DNA of 17,205 bases from Promicromonosporaceae bacterium (GTDB lineage: Bacteria > Actinomycetota > Actinomycetes > Actinomycetales > Cellulomonadaceae), in NCBI GenBank assembly GCA_009780755.1, contig WQZL01000032.1, positions 1-17,205 on the forward strand, written 5' to 3'. Positions 6,636-12,179 of this stretch are shown piece after piece. A program made the position numbers and the translations under genes. The notes under the pieces were generated by a model. It was not told the origin of the DNA, did not search any database, and saw only the letters and a program-made list of their open reading frames with translations. Within the stretch, counting starts at the first letter, position 1. Each line of letters begins with the position of its first letter.

Positions 6636-7937
6636 CACCGGCATCCCGGCGATGGGGCTGGTTGGGTCTTCAAGGGCGGCCGGGTTGACGGTGTCGTTGG
6701 CGCCAATCACCAGCACCACGTCCACTTCTGCCAGGTCGTCGTTAATCTCGTCCATTTCCAACACGATGTCATAGGGCACCTTGGCCTCGGCAAGCAGCAC
6801 GTTCATGTGACCGGGCAGGCGGCCCGCGACGGGATGCACGGCAAAGCGCACATCCTTGCCATCGGCGCGCAGCCGCTCGACGAGAGAGGCAACCGGGAAC
6901 TGTGCCTTGGCTACGGCCATGCCATAGCCGGGGGTGACCACGATGGAGCGGGCATCGCGCAACATGGCCGCCACCTCGGCGGCATCCACCTCGCGATGTT
7001 CGCCCTGAATGACGGTTGAGCCTGCCGAAACCGCCACCCCATCACCGGAGCCGAAGCCGCCCAGGATGACGGCGGTGATGGAACGGCCCATCGCCTTGCA
7101 CATCAGATGGCTAAGAATCGCGCCGGAGGAGCCAACCAGGGCGCCGGTGACGATCAGCAGGTTGTTGGAAAGCATGAAACCGGCCATCGCGGCGGCCAGG
7201 CCGGAGTAGGCGTTGAGCATGGAGACGACCACGGGCATGTCGCCGCCACCGATGGCGATGACCATATGCCAGCCCAGCAGCAGCGACACGGCAGTGAGGG
7301 CAATCAGCATGGTCAGGCCGACGCCCTGCGGGTCGAGAACGAAGGCCGCAATGAGTCCGATGGCCACGGCGAACCCGCCGAGGTTTAGCCAGTTGCGGCC
7401 GGGCAGGGTGATGGGGGCCGAACTCATCTTTCCGGCCAGTTTCAGGCAGGCGACGATGGAGCCGGAGAAGGTCATGGCGCCGATCAGCGCGCCGAAGGCG
7501 ACCACCACCAGATGAGCTGCGCCCCCGGCGTCGGGCACGGAGCGCTTGAGCAGGAACTCGCCGAAGCCGATGATGAGCGCGGCCAGGCCCGAGAAGGAGT
7601 TGAGGATGGCGATGAGTTGCGGCATGGCCGTCATCTCGCGCCGCAGGGTGGCCCAGGCGCCAACTCCGGCACCGATGGCCAAGACTGCCGCGATCAGGGA
7701 AAGCGTCACCGCGACGGGCCGTTGGGTGGTCTGCACCACCAGCACGAGGGTGGCCCCAATGGCTAGCGTGATGCCGGTGGCGCCGAGCAGCACGCCACGG
7801 CGGGCGGTGGTCTGCTTGGAGAGGTCGGCGATGGACAGGACGAACAGCAGGATCGCCACGAGGTAGATGGCCTGGGCGAACATGGTCAGGCGATCAGGTT
7901 CGGCGGGCACGAAGACGACGCTAAGAGCGGCGATCAT
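6480..7937 (-). CDS. pntB: NAD(P) transhydrogenase subunit beta PntB
   Basis: A 485-residue inner membrane subunit carrying half of the proton channel (domain II) and the NADP(H)-binding domain III of proton-translocating transhydrogenase, which reduces NADP+ with NADH using the proton gradient. The N-terminal two thirds is strongly hydrophobic with family signatures AMPQLIAILNSFSGLAALIIGF, GGGDMPVVVSMLNAYSGLAAA and LLIVTGALVGSSGAILSHLMCKAM (each read in pieces). Domain III shows VVTPGYGMAVAKAQ, VHPVAGRLPGHMNVLLAEA, YDIVLEMDEIN, VIGANDTVNPAA and SPIAGMPVLEVW, close to the Escherichia coli protein. It is about 20 residues longer than the E. coli homologue, mostly at the N-terminus. The ATG at 7937 overlaps the pntA stop (ATGA) and has AGGA about 8 bases upstream. 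The linker between domains II and III contains one copy of a dispersed repeat (7012-7034). Confidence 0.96.
   Translation of the reverse strand: MIAALSVVFVPAEPDRLTMFAQAIYLVAILLFVLSIADLSKQTTARRGVLLGATGITLAIGATLVLVVQTTQRPVAVTLSLIAAVLAIGAGVGAWATLRREMTAMPQLIAILNSFSGLAALIIGFGEFLLKRSVPDAGGAAHLVVVAFGALIGAMTFSGSIVACLKLAGKMSSAPITLPGRNWLNLGGFAVAIGLIAAFVLDPQGVGLTMLIALTAVSLLLGWHMVIAIGGGDMPVVVSMLNAYSGLAAAMAGFMLSNNLLIVTGALVGSSGAILSHLMCKAMGRSITAVILGGFGSGDGVAVSAGSTVIQGEHREVDAAEVAAMLRDARSIVVTPGYGMAVAKAQFPVASLVERLRADGKDVRFAVHPVAGRLPGHMNVLLAEAKVPYDIVLEMDEINDDLAEVDVVLVIGANDTVNPAALEDPTSPIAGMPVLEVWRAAQVVVFKRSLATGYAGVENPLFFRENTAMFLGDAKVKTEEIITAL
7012..7034 (-). repeat. Dispersed 23-bp imperfect palindrome, copy in pntB
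   Basis: On the plus strand the core reads CGGTTGAGCCTGCCGAAACCG. It aligns without gaps to copies at 8334-8356 and 11268-11290 and encodes the peptide V-S-A-G-S-T in the linker of PntB. The outer pair is CGGTT/AACCG here and TGGTT/AACCA in the pntA copy, so the arm pairing is preserved by matched changes. Confidence 0.5.
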
Positions 7938-9502
7938 GAGGGGTCCTTTCGGAACATGGCGATCATGCGCCTGGTGACCAGGAACCCGCCGAAGATGTTG
8001 ATGGCGGCCACCACGCCCGCGCCAAAGGCCAGGATGGTGACCGCGAGGTTATTGCTGCCGATGTGCAGCAGGGCACCCACCAGCACGATGCCGGAGATGG
8101 CGTTGGTGTGACTCATCAGCGGAGTGTGCAGGGCCGGCGCCACGCCGGTAATCAGGTAGAACCCGATCACGACGGCCAGGGCGAACACCGTTAGATGGCC
8201 AAGCAGGCCGGGTTCGCCGAAGGTGGCGGCTAGTACCAGCAGCGTGGCCGCGAGTGCCCCGCCGATCAGCTGCCGCATCGAGCGGGCCTTGGCGATGGCC
8301 GCCTTTTCGGCGGCAATCTCTTCAGCGCTGCGGGTGGTTGAGCCTGTTGAAACCACTGCTGTAGCGGTGGTCGCGCTAACGGCCACGGGCGGTGGCGGCC
8401 ACAGCACCTCGTGTTCGTGGGTGATGGTCATGCCGCGCTGCACCTCGTCGTCCAGGTTTAGCACGGCCACGCCGTCCTTGGCCGGGGTGAGTAGCGTGAG
8501 CAGGTTGACGATGTTAGTGCCATATAGCTGGGAGGTTTGAGCGGGCATTCGGCCGGGCAGGTCGGTGTAACCGAGCACGATAACGCCGTTTTCGGTGACG
8601 ACGCGCTCGCCGGGCACGGTAGCCTCGGCGTTGCCGCCGCCGGATGCGGCCAGGTCAACGATCACGGAGCCGGGCTTCATCGCCGCGATCATCTCGGCGG
8701 TAATGGTGCGCGGTGCGCGGCCCCGCACTAGGGCGGTGGTGATGACGATATCGGCCTTGGCAGATTCGGCCGCGTACATCTCGGCGGTGGCGGCCTCCTG
8801 GGCGGCGGTCAGCTCGCGGGCGTAACCGTCGGCACTAATCTCCTGTTGGGCGGCCTTGGCCTGCACGAACGTTGCGCCCATCGATTCGATCTGCTCACCG
8901 GCTTCGGGGCGCACGTCGAAGGCCCGCACGTTAGCGCCCAGCGAGGCGGCAGTGCCGATGGCGGCTAGCCCGGCGACGCCGCCACCGATCACGAACACAT
9001 TGGCCGGGGACGTCTTTCCGGCGGCGGTGACCTGCCCGGTGAACATGCCTTGATACTCGACGGCGGCCTCGATGACGGCGCGGTAGCCGGAAACGTTTGA
9101 CATGGTGGAGAGCGTGTCGAGGGCCTGAGCGCGGCTGATGCGAGGCACGGCATCTAGGGCGAGGGCGGTGATGCCTTCGGCGGCGAAGGTCTCGACGAGT
9201 TCGGGGTGGGCGGCCGGGAATAGTTGGGCGATCAGTACGGTGCCTTCCCGCAGGTAGTCCAGTTGTTCGGGGGCAGGGGCGGCCACGGCAATGACTATGT
9301 CGGCGCCCCACGCCGCCGCGGCATCCGCCTCGGCGTCGGCGCCCGCCTCGCGGTAGGCGTCGTCGCTAAAGTTCGCCCCAATTCCGGCCCCGGCCTCGAC
9401 CACTACCTCGTAGCCGAGCTTGCAGAGTCGACCAACGGTTGCGGGCGTCGCGGCCACTAGCCGCTGCCCGGCGGCAGCCTCTTTTGGTACACCAATGCGC
9501 AT
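7934..9502 (-). CDS. pntA: NAD(P) transhydrogenase subunit alpha PntA (fused alpha1-alpha2 form)
   Basis: A 522-residue subunit holding the NAD(H)-binding domain I (residues 1 to about 370) and four C-terminal membrane helices of domain II (about 410-515). Landmarks: MRIGVPKE start, RISRAQALDTLSTMSNVSGYRA near 121-142, dinucleotide loop VIGGGVAGLAAIG at 171-183, VRAFDVRPE at 192-200, MKPGSVIVDLAASGGGN at 275-291, and YTDLPGRMP at 312-320. Many actinobacterial transhydrogenases split alpha into two proteins; here the parts are fused as in E. coli, joined by an Ala/Thr/Ser/Glu-rich linker at about 371-408 that contains a dispersed-repeat copy (VVSTGSTT). The ATG at 9502 has no Shine-Dalgarno sequence but a TAGGTT box 8 bases upstream. 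It overlaps pntB by 4 bases, so the two are cotranscribed. Confidence 0.95.
   Translation of the reverse strand: MRIGVPKEAAAGQRLVAATPATVGRLCKLGYEVVVEAGAGIGANFSDDAYREAGADAEADAAAAWGADIVIAVAAPAPEQLDYLREGTVLIAQLFPAAHPELVETFAAEGITALALDAVPRISRAQALDTLSTMSNVSGYRAVIEAAVEYQGMFTGQVTAAGKTSPANVFVIGGGVAGLAAIGTAASLGANVRAFDVRPEAGEQIESMGATFVQAKAAQQEISADGYARELTAAQEAATAEMYAAESAKADIVITTALVRGRAPRTITAEMIAAMKPGSVIVDLAASGGGNAEATVPGERVVTENGVIVLGYTDLPGRMPAQTSQLYGTNIVNLLTLLTPAKDGVAVLNLDDEVQRGMTITHEHEVLWPPPPVAVSATTATAVVSTGSTTRSAEEIAAEKAAIAKARSMRQLIGGALAATLLVLAATFGEPGLLGHLTVFALAVVIGFYLITGVAPALHTPLMSHTNAISGIVLVGALLHIGSNNLAVTILAFGAGVVAAINIFGGFLVTRRMIAMFRKDPS
8334..8356 (-). repeat. Dispersed 23-bp imperfect palindrome, copy in pntA
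   Basis: The plus strand begins GTGGTTGAGCC and ends TGTTGAAACCAC, with 6-bp perfect outer arms GTGGTT/AACCAC. On the coding strand it encodes V-V-S-T-G-S-T-T in the flexible linker between domain I and the membrane part of PntA. It matches the copies at 7012-7034 and 11268-11290. Confidence 0.5.
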
Positions 9503-9510
9503 GACACTAA

Positions 9511-9538
9511 AACCTACCGGACTCCTGGGGTACGTAAA
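9511..9538 (-). promoter_or_regulatory. Candidate promoter of pntAB
   Basis: On the minus strand TTTACG (bases 9538-9533) and TAGGTT (9516-9511) are separated by 16 bases, and TAGGTT ends 8 bases before the pntA ATG, so transcription would start at or near that ATG. The -35 element directly follows the 3' end of the SRP RNA and shares its T-rich tail. Not tested. Confidence 0.5.
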
Positions 9539-9626
9539 GACCCCCCGCGCACCCGCCAGAGCGCAAGTACCCTTGCTGCCTTCCGGCCCTGGGGGAGTTC
9601 CTCACGATGACGCCGCACGAGGGGTC
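9539..9626 (-). ncRNA. ffs: Signal recognition particle RNA (small 4.5S type)
   Basis: The minus strand contains the hallmark apical core AGGGCCGGAAGGCAGCAAGG (GGAA tetraloop plus the GCAGCAAGG side of the symmetric loop) that binds the Ffh M domain. It is flanked upstream by ACTCCCCC and downstream by GCTCTGGCGGGTG, as in actinobacterial short SRP RNAs. The proposed ends pair: 5' GACCCCTCGTGC with 3' GTGCGCGGGGGGTC form a 12-bp closing stem with a few G-U pairs. A short T-rich stretch (TCTTT) follows. The RNA targets nascent membrane and secreted proteins with Ffh. The exact ends are inferred from the pairing, to within a few bases. Confidence 0.88.
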
Positions 9627-9633
9627 GCCACCA

Positions 9634-9639
9634 AGCTTA
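9634..9639 (-). promoter_or_regulatory. Candidate -10 box of the SRP RNA gene
   Basis: On the minus strand TAAGCT ends 7 bases before the proposed SRP RNA 5' end at 9626, a standard distance. The corresponding -35 region falls in the left arm of the 68-nt palindrome and has no good TTGACA match. Confidence 0.45.
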
Positions 9640-9651
9640 CCTCCCCCTCGC

Positions 9652-9719
9652 GAGTTCGAGCATTTGTCGCCCTGTTCGAGCGCCCGAGCGCTCGAACACC
9701 ACGACAAATGCTCGAACTC
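9652..9719. repeat. 68-nt nested perfect palindrome between SRP RNA and tRNA-Ser genes
   Basis: Outer arms of 18 bp are perfect: GAGTTCGAGCATTTGTCG (9652-9669) and its reverse complement (9702-9719). Inside lies a second perfect stem, TGTTCGAGCGC (9673-9683) with GCGCTCGAACA (9688-9698), closed by the 4-base loop CCGA. Only a 3-by-3 internal mismatch separates the stems. The heptamer TTCGAGC occurs at 9655 and 9675, and its complement GCTCGAA at 9690 and 9710, so like-oriented half-sites sit exactly 20 bp apart. No T-run follows on either strand, so it is not a standard terminator. It could be an operator array for the divergent RNA promoters or a REP-like or miniature mobile element. Confidence 0.9.
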
Positions 9720-9763
9720 ACCGCTGAAGACACTCTCGGTAGGCGTGTCCTGGCAACGTCCGG

Positions 9764-9769
9764 TATCAT
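9764..9769 (+). promoter_or_regulatory. Candidate -10 box of tRNA-Ser
   Basis: TATCAT differs from TATAAT at one position and lies 40 bases before the mature tRNA, leaving a short 5' leader for RNase P. The -35 region (about 9741-9747) is a poor match. Confidence 0.4.
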
Positions 9770-9809
9770 TGCCGGGCCGCGTGCTGCGCAAGTCGCACGT
9801 TGGCACCCA

Positions 9810-9896
9810 GGAGGATTCGCCTAGTGGCCTATGGCGCACGCTTGGAAAGCGTGTTGGGTGTGATAGCCCTCGGGGGTTCGAATCCCCCATCCTCCG
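9810..9896 (+). tRNA. tRNA-Ser (anticodon GGA)
   Basis: Acceptor strands GGAGGAT (9810-9816) and ATCCTCC (9889-9895) pair fully, with G as discriminator at 9896. The anticodon stem CACGC/GCGTG encloses the loop TTGGAAA (9842-9848) with anticodon GGA at 9844-9846, reading UCC and UCU. A long variable arm (about TTGGGTGTGATAGCCCT) marks it as a class II serine tRNA, and the T arm GGGGGTTCGAATCCCCC is perfect. The CCA end is not encoded. It faces away from the SRP RNA gene and is followed by a terminator. Confidence 0.95.
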
Positions 9897-9903
9897 CCCC
9901 AAT

Positions 9904-9940
9904 CCCCGAAATCCGCGTGATTTCGGGGAGGTTTTCGTTG
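9904..9940 (+). terminator. Rho-independent terminator after tRNA-Ser
   Basis: A perfect 10-bp stem CCCCGAAATC (9904-9913) and GATTTCGGGG (9919-9928) with a 5-base loop is followed by AGGTTTTCGTT. It begins 8 bases after the tRNA end. A weaker 7-bp hairpin, GGTCAGG-AAA-CCTGGCC, follows at 9940-9956. Confidence 0.8.
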
Positions 9941-9956
9941 GTCAGGAAACCTGGCC

Positions 9957-10078
9957 TATAGCCCCCTATTCTGCCCCAGATCGGCGGTATCACGCGCAAA
10001 GGGGTTGGTAGCCCAGGATGGCGTTGGGTGCCTGCCGCAGTGGTGGCCTCCTCGCTACTCAATCAGCCAGGTGGCGTG
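9957..10078. other. Spacer between tRNA-Ser terminator and manC promoter
   Basis: About 120 bases with no supported gene, no clear repeat and no structured RNA signature that I can see. Small open frames here have no start signal and resemble nothing known. Confidence 0.5.
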
Positions 10079-10106
10079 TTTGCGCGGGGTGCGGGGCACA
10101 TAGAAT
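10079..10106 (+). promoter_or_regulatory. Candidate promoter of manC (leaderless)
   Basis: TAGAAT (10101-10106) is a near-consensus -10 and ends 6 bases before the manC ATG at 10113. TTTGCG (10079-10084) sits 16 bases upstream as a weak -35. With normal spacing the transcript would begin at the A of the ATG. No Shine-Dalgarno sequence precedes the ATG. Confidence 0.5.
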
Positions 10107-10112
10107 CGGCGT

Positions 10113-11261
10113 ATGACCTCTTCGCCTGCGGCCCTTGCGCCGATTCCTGACTTTTATGCGATCGTTCCGGCAGGTGGGGCGGGCACTCGCCTGTGGCCGC
10201 TATCGCGGCAGAGCGCCCCGAAGTTCTTGCATGACCTGACCGGGGCGGGACAGACATTGCTTCAGGCCACATTCGCGCGGCTGGCTCCGCTGGCCGCATC
10301 CTGCGTGTTGGTCACCGGTGAGAAACACGTTGCCGCCTGTCGTCAGCAGTTACCGCAGCTTGGCGACGCCGATGTACTCGCTGAGCCCTCGCCACGCGAC
10401 TCGATGGCGGCCATCGGCCTGGCTGCCGCCGTGCTTCAGCAGCGGCATGGCGATGTCATCGTCGGTTCGTTCGCCGCCGATCAGATCATCAACTCAAAGC
10501 GTGCCTTTGAGGCGACAGTGCGGGAGGCCGTCGCCGCCGCTCGCGAAGGTTATGTGGTCACTATTGGCATCGCGGCCTCCCGCCCGTCGGTGGCCTTTGG
10601 ATACGTACAGTCTGGCGCGCCGCTTGGGGTTGCGGATGCGCCGACGGCCCTGCACGCGGTTGGCTTCACCGAGAAGCCCGATGCGGCCACGGCCCGTGCC
10701 TACGTGGCCAGCGGCGATTACCGCTGGAACGCCGGAATGTTCATCACCCGCACGTCCGTGTTGCTTGGGCACCTCGCCGAGCAGCGGCCCGCGCTGCACG
10801 CCGGGCTTATCGAGATCGCCGCCGCCTGGGATACCCCGGCTCGCAGCGAGGTTATGGCTCGCGTCTGGCCCGGCCTGGAGAGGATCGCCATCGACCACGC
10901 CATCGCCGAGCCGGTGGCCGCCGCCGGGGGAGTGGCCGTAGTGCCCGGCACCTTCGCCTGGGACGACATCGGTGACTTCAACTCCCTGGCCGGACTGTTG
11001 CCCGCCATCGATGAACGAGGCAACAAGGTGGTAGGCGACCCGGCGGCGTGTTCTGGAGGAGTCGGCGATGTAATCCGCATCGAGGCCGGGGGCACCGTGG
11101 TGGTGCCCAACTCCGGGCGGGTCATCTCCCTGCTCGGCGTGGACGATCTAGTGGTGGTGGACACCCCCGACGCCCTGCTCATCACCACCCGCGCCCGCGC
11201 CCAACAACTCAAGGACGTGGTAGACGCCGTTCGCGAATCCGGCTTCGAGGAACTGCTCTAA
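10113..11261 (+). CDS. manC: Mannose-1-phosphate guanylyltransferase ManC
   Basis: A 382-residue nucleotidyltransferase that makes GDP-mannose from mannose-1-phosphate and GTP. Signatures: nucleotide-binding loop VPAGGAGTRLWPLSRQSAPKF (within 18-38), EPSPRDSMAAIGLAA at 91-105, SFAADQII at 119-126, FGYVQSG at 162-168, FTEKPD at 185-190, YRWNAGMF at 203-210, and GTFAWDDIGDF near 285. The short form without an isomerase domain matches actinobacterial ManC. In the SFAADQII motif a Q stands where many homologues have H (ADH); whether this matters is unknown. GDP-mannose feeds mannosylated lipids, glycoproteins and wall glycans. Its stop overlaps the stop of the convergent epimerase gene by a few bases. 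Confidence 0.92.
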   Translation: MTSSPAALAPIPDFYAIVPAGGAGTRLWPLSRQSAPKFLHDLTGAGQTLLQATFARLAPLAASCVLVTGEKHVAACRQQLPQLGDADVLAEPSPRDSMAAIGLAAAVLQQRHGDVIVGSFAADQIINSKRAFEATVREAVAAAREGYVVTIGIAASRPSVAFGYVQSGAPLGVADAPTALHAVGFTEKPDAATARAYVASGDYRWNAGMFITRTSVLLGHLAEQRPALHAGLIEIAAAWDTPARSEVMARVWPGLERIAIDHAIAEPVAAAGGVAVVPGTFAWDDIGDFNSLAGLLPAIDERGNKVVGDPAACSGGVGDVIRIEAGGTVVVPNSGRVISLLGVDDLVVVDTPDALLITTRARAQQLKDVVDAVRESGFEELL

Positions 11262-12154
11262 CCTCCGGAGGTTGAATTTGTCGAAACTACCCAATCCCAG
11301 GTAGCCGCGATACCCGTCGCAAGGTTGGTCTGCGGTTTCCACCCTAGGGTTTGGTACGCAAGGGTGGCATCTAGCCACACCTCATCCAAGTCGAAGTCGC
11401 GTTGCGGGACTAGCTCGATCTTTGGACGCTCGACGCCAGTGACACTAGCGATAGTGGCCAGCACCTCACGAAGCGTGGTCGGTACCCCAGAGGCCAGGTT
11501 CAAAAGATTCGGTGAATTGTCGGGTTCATGCAGCGCGACTAGCGCCGTCACTAGATCGTCAATGTAGAGATAGTCGCGCACAACATCTAAGCTGCCGATC
11601 ACCCGCAACGGGCGTCTCGCAGCCACCGCCGAAAGCCAGTAGCCGATAACCCCCTGGCCGCGCGCCGGGCGTTGTCCCGGCCCGTAAGCATTCGAGATGC
11701 GCGCAATCACCTGCGGCAGTGGCCGCACGGACAGCTCTCGTTCCAGGTCTAGCTTGGCTCGCCCGTAGGCAGTATCGGGCCGCGCGGGGGTGTCCTCCGT
11801 GAATGGCGGGATGTCGCGCCCATAGACGGTGCCACCCGAGCTGAGCAACACCACCTGCGGTGGTGAAGCCAACTTAGCTAATAGATCCAGAAACGCGCTA
11901 AACGCGGCCTGATCCACCGCCACCCGCTCTGGCTCGTCGACAGCGATAGCGGGATTGATGGTCGAGGCCGCCCAATAGATGGTGCGGCACTCACCAATCC
12001 GGACCACCGCATCGGGTGAGTCGAGATCGCCCCGATCCAACGGCAGCGCTGGTACATTCAGCGTGTCAAACTTCGCACAAAGCGCTCGGCCGATGAAGCC
12101 GCGGGCGCCCACCACGGCAGCTCTCGGGAGTGGCGCTGATTCGGGAAGAGGCAT
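11258..12154 (-). CDS. NAD-dependent epimerase/dehydratase (extended SDR family)
   Basis: A 298-residue extended short-chain dehydrogenase. It has the Rossmann loop VVGARGFIG (14-22), SSGGTVYG (105-112), the catalytic YGRAK (130-134), RISNAYGPGQ (152-161), and VVRDYLYIDDLVTALVALH (191-209), typical of nucleotide-sugar epimerases, dehydratases or reductases. The exact substrate cannot be told; its neighbours are polysaccharide genes, with manC converging on it. The N-terminal open frame extends to 12313, but family sequence begins at the ATG at 12154. The last residues (WVVSTNSTSGG) are encoded by a degenerate copy of the dispersed 23-bp repeat. The gene is divergent from the pyruvyl transferase gene with only 25 bases between the chosen starts. 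Confidence 0.88.
   Translation of the reverse strand: MPLPESAPLPRAAVVGARGFIGRALCAKFDTLNVPALPLDRGDLDSPDAVVRIGECRTIYWAASTINPAIAVDEPERVAVDQAAFSAFLDLLAKLASPPQVVLLSSGGTVYGRDIPPFTEDTPARPDTAYGRAKLDLERELSVRPLPQVIARISNAYGPGQRPARGQGVIGYWLSAVAARRPLRVIGSLDVVRDYLYIDDLVTALVALHEPDNSPNLLNLASGVPTTLREVLATIASVTGVERPKIELVPQRDFDLDEVWLDATLAYQTLGWKPQTNLATGIAATWDWVVSTNSTSGG
11268..11290 (-). repeat. Dispersed 23-bp imperfect palindrome, degenerate copy at the 3' end of the epimerase gene
   Basis: The plus strand GAGGTTGAATTTGTCGAAAC followed by TAC aligns without gaps to the copies in pntA and pntB. It encodes V-V-S-T-N-S-T just before the stop, the same peptide theme. Arm pairing is partly lost here. Confidence 0.45.
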
Positions 12155-12179
12155 GAGGATTCCGGCTAGAGTGGGCAAA
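12155..12179. promoter_or_regulatory. Compact divergent promoter region
   Basis: Only 25 bases separate the two start codons. TAGAGT (12167-12172, plus strand) ends 7 bases before GTG 12180. On the minus strand TAGCCG begins from the same central CTAG and ends 8 bases before ATG 12154. Both mRNAs would be nearly leaderless, and a single bound regulator would affect both genes. The minus-strand box is a poor match. Confidence 0.3.

Noticed and set aside
9652..9719. Palindrome as an intrinsic terminator
   Set aside because: No T-run follows on either strand, and it lies upstream, not downstream, of both RNA genes.
9652..9719. Palindrome as a LexA/SOS box
   Set aside because: The actinobacterial SOS box is TCGAAC-N4-GTTCGA; here the half-sites face the other way and the spacing is wrong.
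9507..9902. Open frames across the SRP RNA, palindrome and tRNA-Ser
   Set aside because: They translate structured RNA genes; peptides such as those from the tRNA T arm have no coding support.
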